Positions 16,132 through 25,662 of a stretch of 64,000 nucleotides of DNA are shown one piece after another (the first letter of the stretch is position 1; every line of letters starts with the position of its first letter). The DNA is from Persicitalea jodogahamensis (GTDB lineage Bacteria; Bacteroidota; Bacteroidia; Cytophagales; Spirosomataceae), in contig NZ_BMXF01000002.1 of NCBI RefSeq assembly GCF_014651615.1, positions 923,629 to 987,628 on the forward strand, in the 5' to 3' direction. The translations under genes and the position numbers were made by a program. The notes beneath the pieces were generated by a model. It did not search any database. It was not told the DNA's origin and was given only the letters and a program-made list of their open reading frames with translations.

Positions 16132-17673
16132 ATGAAACGTCGCTCATTCTTAAAAACCTCGTCGCTCACTGCGCTGCTGCCCTGGACCCTGAATGGGCTG
16201 GGAGCGCGGGCCTTCGGTCAGGATTCGTCTGCCTTCCTCAATGCCCTCGGCACCACCGCTGACGCCAGTGACCGCGTGTTGGTAGTTATCCAACTCAACG
16301 GTGGGAACGACGGTCTGAATACCGTTATTCCGTTGGACCAAATGGGGATGTACCAAAAAATCAGGGCCAACATCGCTATTGAAGAGGCTAAGGTGCTGAA
16401 ACTCCGCTACCGTGAGCAGGCCGGACTGCACCCTTCGCTCAAAGGGTTTCAGGACCTGTATAATGATGGCCGATTGTCGATCATCGAGAACGTAGGCTAC
16501 GAAAACCCAAGCTTCTCACACTTCCAGGCCAACGACATTTGGTTCAAGGGCGATAGTACCCCCAACGATACCACTTCGGGTTGGCTGGGGCGGTACCTGG
16601 AAGAGCGCTACGCGGGCTATCCCGAAGGCTATCCCAATGCTCAGATGCCGGACCCTTTGGCAATTCAGATCAGTGCCGTAGCCTCCACGGCTTTGCTGGG
16701 GCCGAAGCAGTCGGTGGCATTGGCGATTCAGGACGTCGATACCTTCGCCCGGCTCATTGGGGAGAAACCCGCCGCGCCATCTTCCGCCAACCTCAACGCC
16801 CTGGCCAGCGATTACGTGGACTTTGTCCGCAGCCAGCAAACGCTGTCGGTAGCCTACGCCGACCAGCTCAAAGCTGCCGCGACCAAAGGAAGTACCGGGG
16901 CTAACTACCCGGCGGGGAATCGACTGGCTGATCAACTCAAAGTAGTCTCCCGGCTGATCAAGGGTGGTTTGCGCACCAAGGTATATTACGTAACCCTTGG
17001 CGGATTTGATACCCACGCAAACCAACTGATCCTGCACAACAATCTGCTCACGCAGTTGGGCGAAGCCACCAAGGCGTTTCTGGATGATCTTAAAACCAGT
17101 AAGCTCGACAACCGTGTGGTAGGGATGACGTTTTCGGAGTTTGGCCGCCGCGCCTACTCCAATGGCAGCGCGGGCACGGACCACGGCTGGGCCTCCCCGC
17201 AGTTCGTGTTCGGGCACGGTATCAAGACCCAGTTCATCGGCAATAGCCCCGATTTGAATAACCTGGTCAAAAATAACATCGCGATCGAGCACGATTTTCG
17301 GCAGGTGTACGCCAGCCTACTGCGTGACTGGTTTGAGGTCGACGAAGCCACGGTGCGCCGCGTCATGTTGGGGGGCGACTACGAAGTGGTCCCCATCTTC
17401 CGCGAAACCATTACCGCCGCAGAACCCCTCTCTGAACTAGTCGCGCTCTACCCCAATCCCGCCACGACCGAAGCCCGCCTGGTGTGGCCGGTGGGAGAGG
17501 AGTTGAAAAATATAGAACTGGTGGACCTTTCGGGTCGGGTTCAAACCGTACCTGTGCAGTTGCTGGAAAGCAACAAACTGGTACTGGATTTGCGCCGTGT
17601 CCAGCGAACGCACTATGTAGTCAAATTACAAACTACGCGTTCGGAATACTCCCGAAAGCTTATCGTCCAGTAA
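16132..17673 (+). CDS. DUF1501 family protein with Tat signal and T9SS C-terminal tail
   Basis: A 513-residue protein from the ATG at 16132; the open frame extends upstream only through the repeat element. The N-terminus MKRRSFLKTSSL is a twin-arginine export signal. The DUF1501 body contains VIQLNGGNDGLNTVIP, FSHFQANDIWF and SEFGRRAYSNGSAGTDHG, typical of this sulfatase-like family of unknown activity. The last 85 residues or so (LYPNPATTEARLVWP to RKLIVQ) look like a type A type IX secretion sorting domain. The protein would cross the inner membrane folded by Tat, then the outer membrane by T9SS. It is paired with the DUF1800 gene upstream. Confidence 0.92.
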   Translation: MKRRSFLKTSSLTALLPWTLNGLGARAFGQDSSAFLNALGTTADASDRVLVVIQLNGGNDGLNTVIPLDQMGMYQKIRANIAIEEAKVLKLRYREQAGLHPSLKGFQDLYNDGRLSIIENVGYENPSFSHFQANDIWFKGDSTPNDTTSGWLGRYLEERYAGYPEGYPNAQMPDPLAIQISAVASTALLGPKQSVALAIQDVDTFARLIGEKPAAPSSANLNALASDYVDFVRSQQTLSVAYADQLKAAATKGSTGANYPAGNRLADQLKVVSRLIKGGLRTKVYYVTLGGFDTHANQLILHNNLLTQLGEATKAFLDDLKTSKLDNRVVGMTFSEFGRRAYSNGSAGTDHGWASPQFVFGHGIKTQFIGNSPDLNNLVKNNIAIEHDFRQVYASLLRDWFEVDEATVRRVMLGGDYEVVPIFRETITAAEPLSELVALYPNPATTEARLVWPVGEELKNIELVDLSGRVQTVPVQLLESNKLVLDLRRVQRTHYVVKLQTTRSEYSRKLIVQ

Positions 17674-17695
17674 GGCGGACAACATGAGTTGGCCC

Positions 17696-19996
17696 CTATA
17701 AGGATGGCGGCATATCGTCTTTCCCCGTGCCCCATTTCTTATTCGGCGTTCTTCCCATAACCAAAACCAGTTCGCCACCCGTCGTGAGCTGCTCATGGCT
17801 GAGGTAGGTTTTCGTGAAAGTCTTACCGTTCAGCTTCGCCGACTGGATGTAAGGCGTGTCGCGGGAGTTGTTTTTTGCGATAATCTTAAAAGACTTACCG
17901 TTATCGAGATTAAGGGCCATTTCGGTAAATGCCGGACTGCCCAACACATAGTAAGGAGTACCAGGACAGACCGGATACAGCCCCGCCATGCTGAATACCA
18001 GCCACGCCGACATCTGTCCGCCATCCTCGTTACCACTCAGTCCGTTAGGTGTAAGACCATACTCTTCCCGGATTATCTTACGAATCTGCTGCTGCGTTTT
18101 CCAGGCTTCACCCGCGTAAGGGTAGAGGTAGGCAATCTGGTGATTGGGCTCGTTACCGTGCCAGTAATAATTCTGCTGGAAGAGCGTATCCAGTTTATTG
18201 ATAAAAGCCTGGCGCCCGCCCACGTGCTGCATAAGTCCGGCCACGTCTTGTGGCACAAAAAAGGTGTACTGCGCCGGCGAACCTTCGGTAATGAAGCTGG
18301 CGCGGTTCACAAAAGGATCGAAGTTGGCACTCCAGCGGCCATCAGCATGGCGGCCACGCGCGTAGCCCGTGCCGGGGTCGATGACATTCTTGTAATTCAA
18401 CGCTCTTTTCCTGAGCAGCGCTGCGTCGCTTGTTTGGCCGAGTGATTGCGCCAAAGTAGATAGACAGAAATCGTCGTAAGCATACTCCAACGTACGGGAC
18501 GTTTGTTCGCGCTTGTGAAAGGCCTGCCACACGCTGTCTTCGAGGGGTACATAGCCGTACTTTAAGTAGCTGTCCAACGCCCGGCGGCCTTGTCCGGCGG
18601 CGTAACTCTTCGGGTCGGTATTTGGCTCAAAGGCGTTTTTTCGCAAGTACTTGTATGCCGTTTCGACATCGAAATTTCGTACGCCTTTGGCGTAGGCATC
18701 GGCCATGGTACTAAGTACATGGTCGCCAACCATGGCGGCGGTATAGCTATTCCAACAGGGAAAAATCGGCATCCAGCCGCCTTGCTCGGCCTTGACAGTC
18801 AGCGATTGCATCATATCAGCGGCTTTTTTTGGTTCCAGCAGAATGTGTAGCGGCATGGCGCTGCGGAAAGTGTCCCAGAGGCTGAAATCACAGTAATAGT
18901 CCGTACCATTGGTTTTGCGAATGGGCGTCCCGCCAGCGAACGACGGGTAACTACCGTCTGCGTCGGAGAAAAGCCGGGGCGAGAGTTTGCTGCGGTAAAG
19001 CGCACTATAAAAAAGGGTTTTTTCTTCGTTAGTACCTTGCGCAGCCATTTTGCCCAACTCGTGGTTCCAGATGGCTTCGTTCTGCTTTCTGGTTTTTTCA
19101 AAATCAAAATCAGGAATTTCAGCTTCCAGATTTTGGCGGGCCGCTTCCAGGCTGGTAAAAGAAGTACCAACCCGTACGGTCACGGATTGGATCTTATTAC
19201 CAAAAGACACATACGCACCCAAGCTCTCGCCACGCTTTTGGCTACCGATGGCTGCGTTGGTGTTGGCATTCACGGCATCGTCGCGCCAGGTACCGTACTT
19301 GTCGAAGGGAACGTCGAACTGCACAACAAAGTACCCGCTGAATCCCGCGGATTCACCCGACCCCTGGTAAATGCGGTGCACTGGGTTGTAGCCCACGATT
19401 TCGCCCTTTTCCGGCAAGATTTCCACGAATCCTTCCCCTTCGTCGCTGTTAGGTTCCAGCAGAATCGTGTGGTCGTCGCTGCTCTGGAAGTTGAACCTTA
19501 GCAGCCCGCAACGGGCCGTGGAAGTCATTTCGGCTTTAATATTATGATCAACCAAATCTACGGAGTAGTAGGAAGGAGTTGCGGTTTCCTGGTCGTGGCT
19601 AAATCGCGAAGCCCGCTGCTGGGGGCGGGTTTTCAGGTCGCCCGATATGGCCATGATGGTAGCCGAGCCGTAATCCTGCACGCAGGAACCGTTGAGCCAG
19701 TGCGTTCCCCGAAAGCCCTGTATTTTGGTGTCTTTAAAATAGTAAGGGGCTACGCATTTGGTTTCGGTCGCCTGAGTCTGGGGTGTCCACTGCGTCATGG
19801 CGTACGGCGTGCTGACAGCAGGCATGGTTTGCCCCTTCAACTCTCCACCGCTGGTGCTGTGCCGCTGGGCGCTGCCCGCCGAGGCAGGTTCGGTACCGAT
19901 CAGCGTGTTGACGTAAGAAACAGGGGTAGTTTGGGCGTGAATTTCTATTGCAGCGAGGAAAAGGAGTGCGAAAAGTAGGTGCGTGCGTTTCTGCAT
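17696..19996 (-). CDS. GH92 family alpha-mannosidase
   Basis: The 766-residue protein is read from the ATG at 19996; a TTG at 20005 gives three more residues. It begins with a cleavable signal peptide (LLFALLFLAAIEIHAQ). The GH92 hallmarks are YVNTLIGTEP at the mature N-terminus, GFRGTHWLNG, and the catalytic-domain segment GNEDGGQMSAWLVFSMAGLYPV near residue 645. Known GH92 enzymes are calcium-dependent exo-alpha-mannosidases that trim N-glycan or fungal mannans in the periplasm or at the cell surface. It is convergent with the DUF1501 gene, and no SusCD pair adjoins it directly. The linkage specificity is not readable. Confidence 0.93.
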   Translation of the reverse strand: MQKRTHLLFALLFLAAIEIHAQTTPVSYVNTLIGTEPASAGSAQRHSTSGGELKGQTMPAVSTPYAMTQWTPQTQATETKCVAPYYFKDTKIQGFRGTHWLNGSCVQDYGSATIMAISGDLKTRPQQRASRFSHDQETATPSYYSVDLVDHNIKAEMTSTARCGLLRFNFQSSDDHTILLEPNSDEGEGFVEILPEKGEIVGYNPVHRIYQGSGESAGFSGYFVVQFDVPFDKYGTWRDDAVNANTNAAIGSQKRGESLGAYVSFGNKIQSVTVRVGTSFTSLEAARQNLEAEIPDFDFEKTRKQNEAIWNHELGKMAAQGTNEEKTLFYSALYRSKLSPRLFSDADGSYPSFAGGTPIRKTNGTDYYCDFSLWDTFRSAMPLHILLEPKKAADMMQSLTVKAEQGGWMPIFPCWNSYTAAMVGDHVLSTMADAYAKGVRNFDVETAYKYLRKNAFEPNTDPKSYAAGQGRRALDSYLKYGYVPLEDSVWQAFHKREQTSRTLEYAYDDFCLSTLAQSLGQTSDAALLRKRALNYKNVIDPGTGYARGRHADGRWSANFDPFVNRASFITEGSPAQYTFFVPQDVAGLMQHVGGRQAFINKLDTLFQQNYYWHGNEPNHQIAYLYPYAGEAWKTQQQIRKIIREEYGLTPNGLSGNEDGGQMSAWLVFSMAGLYPVCPGTPYYVLGSPAFTEMALNLDNGKSFKIIAKNNSRDTPYIQSAKLNGKTFTKTYLSHEQLTTGGELVLVMGRTPNKKWGTGKDDMPPSL

Positions 19997-20195
19997 GGGG
20001 AACAACTAGTATTTTTTGGCGTTGAAAGATTGAATGGCGATTTTGTGAAATTGCTTATTTACTGAAAGAAGAAAGATTAGATTAACGGATTATACTTTTT
20101 TAGCGAAGCAGTTGCCTATATTAACAACTGTATTCTGAAGCAAAGAAAGGACAAGTAAGCTATTGTCGAACTAGAAACCCCAACTCCGAACTATT

Positions 20196-21038
20196 TTGAA
20201 AATACACGTAATAAACACCGGTCTTTTTAAACTCGACGGCGGGGCCATGTTCGGCGTTGTGCCAAAGGTACTTTGGCAGAAGCAGCATTCCGCCGATGCC
20301 AACAACCTTTGCACCTGGGCCATGCGATGCCTGTTAATCGAGGACGGCGACCGGTTGATCCTGATCGATACGGGCATGGGCGACAAGCAGAGTGAGAAGT
20401 TTTTCAGTTATTACGAGCCGCACGGCTACGCAACGCTTCCGAAATCCATCGGAGAAGCGGGCTTCCGGCCAGAAGACGTGACGGATGTGATCCTCACGCA
20501 CCTTCACTTCGACCACGTGGGCGGGGCCGTGGTGCGACGCGACGAACAGTTGAAGCTCACTTTTCCGAATGCCACGTACTGGTCTGAGGCGGATCATTGG
20601 CAATGGGCATTGGATCCCAATCCGCGCGAGAGGGCTTCTTTTTTGAAAGAAAATATTCTACCCATTCAGGAATCGGGGCAATTAAAATTTATTGAGGATA
20701 GCTCGCCTTTTCTCCATATTGACTTTATAAAAGTAAAGGGCCACACGGAGCAAATGATGCTACCCGTTATTCATTATAAGGAGAAAACGCTCATCTACGC
20801 CGCTGATTTGATACCATCTACGGCGCACGTGCCCTTGCCCTGGGTGATGGCTTACGATGTGAGGCCCCTGCTCACGATGGAGGAAAAAGATCGGGTACTA
20901 AACCGGGCACTAGACGAAAATGCGATTCTGATATTTGAACACGATCCCGTATACGAAGCAGCCATTTTAGAAAAAAACGAGAAGGGCATCAGAATCAAGG
21001 AAAGGGGAGCGCTCGAAGATTTTTTATTAAATGTTTAA
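20196..21038 (+). CDS. MBL-fold metallo-hydrolase
   Basis: A 280-residue protein with the metallo-beta-lactamase fold. The start is a TTG at 20196; the family-typical N-terminus KIHVINTGLFKLDGGAMFGVVPK begins there, and no upstream ATG is in frame. The metal-site motif is THLHFDHVGG, followed by further ligands in VKGHTEQM, IYAADLIPS and IFEHDP. Members hydrolyse lactones, phosphodiesters or similar; the substrate here is unknown. No signal peptide is visible. It is on the plus strand 157 bases before a patatin gene. Confidence 0.88.
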   Translation: MKIHVINTGLFKLDGGAMFGVVPKVLWQKQHSADANNLCTWAMRCLLIEDGDRLILIDTGMGDKQSEKFFSYYEPHGYATLPKSIGEAGFRPEDVTDVILTHLHFDHVGGAVVRRDEQLKLTFPNATYWSEADHWQWALDPNPRERASFLKENILPIQESGQLKFIEDSSPFLHIDFIKVKGHTEQMMLPVIHYKEKTLIYAADLIPSTAHVPLPWVMAYDVRPLLTMEEKDRVLNRALDENAILIFEHDPVYEAAILEKNEKGIRIKERGALEDFLLNV

Positions 21039-21195
21039 ATCCTAAATACATCGTGCATTGGATGGCTGAGTTGCGGGTCAATCATAACCAATCGACCCAT
21101 AACCTCGTTTAGTATCCGTTGGTTTTTATATCCATTGCTCAGATTTGGCTGCCAGACTTTACTACTAATCGGCCAATAGGCAACTACATACCGCT

Positions 21196-21957
21196 ATGAA
21201 AATAGGGCTCGTATTATCCGGAGGGGGCGCACGGGGGATTTCGCACCTGGGCGCAGTGAAGGCATTGCACGAACAGGGCATTCGGCCTGATATTATCAGT
21301 GGTACCAGCGCCGGGGCTATTACGGGGGGGCTGCTGGCCTACGGGTATGCACCCGACGAAATCCTGGAAATGATCATCAGCACCAGCTTTGTTCGATACG
21401 TTCGTCCCACCTTTGCGGGTAGCGGCCTGCTGCGGATGGATCGCCTGGAAGAGATATACCGGAAATACATTCCCGAAAACACGTTCGAGTCTTTAAAAAT
21501 ACCTCTCATCGTATCGGCGACCGATATCTTTGCCGGCGAGACAGTCTACTTCCGTGAAGGTGAACTGGCGCGTCCTGTATTGGCGTCGAGTTGCCTGCCG
21601 GGGCTGTTTGCCCCAATGGAATACCAAGGGCGGCATCTGGTGGATGGGGGTGTTCTGAGCAACATGCCTGTGGAGCCACTGGAAGGAGTGGTCGACTATA
21701 TAATCGGCATACATTGTAATCCATTCAAATTACAGCATCCGCCCCGCAATACCCGTGAAGTGGTATATCGCAGCCTCATTTTGGCTGTTCACGCCAAGAC
21801 AAAGGAGCGTTTCGAAAAGTGCAACTTACTGCTTGAAGCGCCGCAACTTGGTGATTATAGCGTGTACGATCTTCGAAAAGCGCGTGAACTATTCGTTTCG
21901 GGCTACCGCTATGCCCGTCAGGTACTTAGGGATGCCTCTGCGCTGGCATTGCCCTGA
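21196..21957 (+). CDS. Patatin-like phospholipase (RssA-like)
   Basis: The 253-residue protein is a patatin-family serine hydrolase. It has the oxyanion loop SGGGARG at residues 8-14, the nucleophile elbow GTSAG near 35-39 and the catalytic aspartate in VDGGVLSN near 150. This is the Ser-Asp dyad of phospholipase A-type enzymes. There is no signal peptide, so it is probably cytoplasmic. It follows the MBL gene but with a wide gap, so co-transcription is uncertain. Confidence 0.92.
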   Translation: MKIGLVLSGGGARGISHLGAVKALHEQGIRPDIISGTSAGAITGGLLAYGYAPDEILEMIISTSFVRYVRPTFAGSGLLRMDRLEEIYRKYIPENTFESLKIPLIVSATDIFAGETVYFREGELARPVLASSCLPGLFAPMEYQGRHLVDGGVLSNMPVEPLEGVVDYIIGIHCNPFKLQHPPRNTREVVYRSLILAVHAKTKERFEKCNLLLEAPQLGDYSVYDLRKARELFVSGYRYARQVLRDASALALP

Positions 21958-22304
21958 TCTCTTTTCCACAATCTCCTTTCTTTGATTTTTTGCGATCGTC
22001 TGATTTCGGCTTTTGCACATTTCCAATAAAAAATACACGGCAGCCATACTGTTGTCTTATCAAAGGATATTCTTAAAAAAATAAGAGAATGTCAAGAAAA
22101 ACTATGCTTGTGAGCTATGAGAAGGTACAATAATAATTTGTAACTTACGAAAAGCACTTTAATTCCAAAGAATATTCTACCGAATAGCATAGTGTATTAT
22201 GAAATATTCGGCAAAATAATTTGTTATTGAGTATTTGGTTTGTGTATTCCAACTGCTACATTTGCATTAACAATTACCATTTTTTAACCTAAACTATTTC
22301 GTAA
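21958..22304. other. AT-rich leader region upstream of susC
   Basis: About 350 bases with no gene. The stretch is clearly richer in A and T than its neighbours and ends in the susC promoter at 22234-22264. No hairpin strong enough to call was seen. Confidence 0.6.
22234..22264 (+). promoter_or_regulatory. Near-consensus Bacteroidota promoter of the SusCD operon
   Basis: TTTG at 22234-22237, then exactly 19 bases, then TACATTTG at 22257-22264. This is a full match to the -33 TTTG / -7 TAnnTTTG consensus. Transcription would start about 22270, giving a leader of about 35 bases before the ATG at 22305. Confidence 0.78.
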
Positions 22305-25300
22305 ATGAGGAAAAATTTACTTTTGAGCCTCGTATTGGTGTGCTCGACTTGGGTGGCTTCGTTCGCCCAAGACAGAAAAGTGACGGGTAAGATAACTGCC
22401 GCCGAGGACGGCAGTGGACTTCCCGGCGTATCCGTGGTTGTGAAAGGCAGCAATACGGGTACTAACACCGATGCCGATGGTAGTTATTCCATCAATGTGC
22501 CTTCGTCTAATGCTACACTGGTTTATAGTTTTGTCGGAACTGTCACCCAGGAAATTGTTGTCGGAAACCGTTCCGTATTGAATGTGCAATTAGCTTCCGA
22601 TACCAAAAACCTACAGGAAGTGGTTGTAACGGCCATTGGTATTCAGCGCGAAAAGAAAGGGTTGGGCTATGCCGTGTCAGGTCTGGATGGCGACGAAATG
22701 GCACAACGCTCCGAGCCGGATCCACTGCGCGCCCTATCGGCTAAGATGCCTGGCGTCAACGTCACTGGCGGTGGTGGAGCACCCGGCCAGGCCACAAAAA
22801 TCAACATTCGTGGCTTCAACTCTTTGACGGGCTCTACTCAGCCACTTTTCGTGGTGGACGGTATTCCGTTCGACAACTCGGTAAACGCCGGTGGTTCGGG
22901 CAGCTTCGCTTCCAACACGGGTGCCTCCAACCGGGCCTATGACATCGACCCTAACAATATCGAGTCAGTATCGGTACTTAAAGGCGCTGCCGCAGCGGCA
23001 CTTTACGGATCGCGGGCCGTAAACGGGGTAATTCTGATTACCACCAAGGCGGGCAGCAAGAAAGCACGCAAGGGAATGGAAATCACATTGAATTCCTCCT
23101 ACAACCAGGAATCTATTTCGGCTTTGCCTGACTACCAGGATGTTTATATGCAGGGTTCTAACCAGAACTACAATGGTGGCTTTATTGGTAACTGGGGTTC
23201 GCCCTTTCCTGCCGAGGTTGACAAAATTAACCAGGAAGTATACGGTGGCCGGACGCGCTACACGAAGGACGTTTCCTTTTATGCCGCCGGGCCTAACGCC
23301 GGAAAGCCGTATCCAGCCGGTTTCGCAGCACACCCGCTACGTATTAATAACAGTAATTTGTGTGCTATCTATCCTGATCTTTGTGACGAATACGGCAACG
23401 GCGTAGCTGTTCCATTAGTGCCTCACGACATTGTAGGTGGCTTCTTTCGTAAGGGTAGCCTTATTGAGAACGGGCTGAATATCAGCTCGACAGGCGACAA
23501 GACTAGTTTGAATGCTACTGTCTCCCGTATGACAAACAAAGGTATTGTACCTACGCAGGAAAGCTCCCGTACCAACATTAGTTTTGGCGGTAATGCATTG
23601 CTGGCCAATGGTATTACGGTGAGTGGCAACGTCAACTACGTGAACACAACCACCGACAATCCTCCACTGGGGGCCGGATTTTATACCGACTACGGTGGGT
23701 TTGGTAACGAGGGCTCTATCTTCGGACGCTTGTTCTACCTGCCACGTAACTTCAACCTGAACGAATATCCGTTCGAAAATCCACAGACTGGCGCAAACCT
23801 GTTCTATCGTCCTTTGGACAATCCGCTCTGGTCTGTAAAATACAATCGTTCGACCAGCACTGTGAACCGAGCCTATGGAAACATGGCTCTGAATTATGAC
23901 ATTGCTCCCTGGATTAGCGTGCTGGTCAAAGGTGGTATTAACACCTATACCGATGCCCGCCAACGCTATCAGGCCAAAGGTGGGGTTTCTGCACCGCTGG
24001 GATTTGTTCGTCGTGATAACCTAGGCTTTACCGAGCAGGACTACAACGCCATCGTAACGATTAATAAGGATTTTTCTGAAGATTTTTCCTTTCGTTTGCT
24101 GATGGGCGGTAATGCCAACCAGCGTACCCGCACCCGGCAGGTATTGACCGGAACGGATATCATATCGCGGGGGCTGAATAATCTGGACGCCACGGCAACC
24201 CAGATAGCTGCCGAAGATTCGCGTTCATTGCGTCGACTGTATGGCGTGTATGCTGATATGCAACTGGGCTTCAAGAATTATATTTTTGTGGGTTTGACGG
24301 GCCGCAAGGACTGGTCGTCAACGTTGCCCGTGAATAATCGCACCTACTTTTATCCGGCAGCTACTTTCTCTCTGGTAATCTCAGACGCGCTGAAAATGCC
24401 CGCTATGGTGGACTTACTTAAGGTACGCGCCGCCTACGGTAAAGTAGGATCAGATACCGATCCTTATCGTATCCAGAACGTCTATCCGCTGGGCATTGCC
24501 TATCGCGCCGCCAACGGCCAGATCGTCTACAACGCTACGGCCAGCAATACGCTCAACAATGCTGAACTTCGTCCTGAGTTCAAGAGTGAATTTGAGGCAG
24601 GCGTGGAGGTTCAACTCTTCAAAAACCGCGTTGGCCTGGATTTGACTTTCTTTAATTCCGACGCTAAGGATCAAATCGTTTCGCAGCGAATCCCCTCCTC
24701 TTCGGGCTACGATTTCAAGGTTGTGAACGCGGGCAGCATCAATAACAAAGGATGGGAAGTCGGGCTCAATCTGGTTCCTGTAGAGCTAAGCAACGGCTTT
24801 CGCTGGACCAGCTATTTCGCTTTCACCCGAATCAGATCTACTGTAACGGATGCTGGGCCGCAGGGGGAAATTTTCCTGGGCGGCACGGGTCTTACGGCGT
24901 TGGGCACCATTCACCGTACGGGGCAGCCTTACGGCCAGATTTATGGTACTCAGAATGCGCGTGATGATGAGGGGAACCTGCTGATCAATGAGCTGACGGG
25001 GCTGCCTTTTGCCCTGCCTTCGGCGGACATCATCGGTAACCCCAACCCCGACTTTACCCTGGGCTGGACAAACACGTTCTCGTGGAAAGGATTTACGGTA
25101 AACGCATTAATCGACTGGCGTCAGGGGGGCGACATTTGGTCATCTACCGCAGCTTCACTACTACTGCGCGGCCAGTTGGCTAACTCCATTGACCGCGAAG
25201 GTCTGCGTGTGATTCCCGGTGTTTATGGTAGCCCAACCGATTATAAGCCGATTTTGGGTGCGGATGGACAAACGATCAAAAACACTACGGGGATCACTTC

Positions 25301-25622
25301 CTTCGACTACCACTTCTCCAACGGATTCGGGGCGTATGGTCAGGATGAGGTTAACATTTACGACGCCACGACGATCCGTCTGCGTGAAGTATCGGTTGGC
25401 TATGCCGTGCCTAAGCGTTTCCTGAGCAAACTACCCTTCGGTAGTGCCCGCTTTACTGTATCGGGGCGCAATCTGCTGTGGAAAGCACCAAACATGTTGC
25501 CCGGTCTTAACTTCGACCCCGAGACGCTGGCCTCCTTCCCGGATTCCAATGTACAGGGCTTTGATCTGGGTGCTCAACCCACCACGCGTCGCTTGGGTGC
25601 TAACCTGGTACTGACGTTCTAA
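22305..25622 (+). CDS. SusC/RagA family TonB-dependent outer-membrane transporter
   Basis: This 1105-residue outer-membrane receptor imports a ligand bound by its SusD partner, powered by TonB. Order: signal peptide (to FAQ near residue 22), carboxypeptidase-regulatory-like domain (about 25-100, KVTGKITAAEDGSGLPGVSVVVKGSNTGTNTDADG), plug domain starting at LQEVVVTAIGIQ with the SusC signature GFNSLTGSTQPLFVVDGIPFDN and SVLKGAAAAALYGSRAVNGVILITTK, then a 22-strand barrel ending in aromatic F. It has a consensus promoter upstream and the susD gene 40 bases downstream. The substrate is not indicated by its neighbours. Confidence 0.96.
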   Translation: MRKNLLLSLVLVCSTWVASFAQDRKVTGKITAAEDGSGLPGVSVVVKGSNTGTNTDADGSYSINVPSSNATLVYSFVGTVTQEIVVGNRSVLNVQLASDTKNLQEVVVTAIGIQREKKGLGYAVSGLDGDEMAQRSEPDPLRALSAKMPGVNVTGGGGAPGQATKINIRGFNSLTGSTQPLFVVDGIPFDNSVNAGGSGSFASNTGASNRAYDIDPNNIESVSVLKGAAAAALYGSRAVNGVILITTKAGSKKARKGMEITLNSSYNQESISALPDYQDVYMQGSNQNYNGGFIGNWGSPFPAEVDKINQEVYGGRTRYTKDVSFYAAGPNAGKPYPAGFAAHPLRINNSNLCAIYPDLCDEYGNGVAVPLVPHDIVGGFFRKGSLIENGLNISSTGDKTSLNATVSRMTNKGIVPTQESSRTNISFGGNALLANGITVSGNVNYVNTTTDNPPLGAGFYTDYGGFGNEGSIFGRLFYLPRNFNLNEYPFENPQTGANLFYRPLDNPLWSVKYNRSTSTVNRAYGNMALNYDIAPWISVLVKGGINTYTDARQRYQAKGGVSAPLGFVRRDNLGFTEQDYNAIVTINKDFSEDFSFRLLMGGNANQRTRTRQVLTGTDIISRGLNNLDATATQIAAEDSRSLRRLYGVYADMQLGFKNYIFVGLTGRKDWSSTLPVNNRTYFYPAATFSLVISDALKMPAMVDLLKVRAAYGKVGSDTDPYRIQNVYPLGIAYRAANGQIVYNATASNTLNNAELRPEFKSEFEAGVEVQLFKNRVGLDLTFFNSDAKDQIVSQRIPSSSGYDFKVVNAGSINNKGWEVGLNLVPVELSNGFRWTSYFAFTRIRSTVTDAGPQGEIFLGGTGLTALGTIHRTGQPYGQIYGTQNARDDEGNLLINELTGLPFALPSADIIGNPNPDFTLGWTNTFSWKGFTVNALIDWRQGGDIWSSTAASLLLRGQLANSIDREGLRVIPGVYGSPTDYKPILGADGQTIKNTTGITSFDYHFSNGFGAYGQDEVNIYDATTIRLREVSVGYAVPKRFLSKLPFGSARFTVSGRNLLWKAPNMLPGLNFDPETLASFPDSNVQGFDLGAQPTTRRLGANLVLTF

Positions 25623-25662
25623 GGAAACCAGTTCTAATAATCAAAATCTGATTTTAAGAAAA

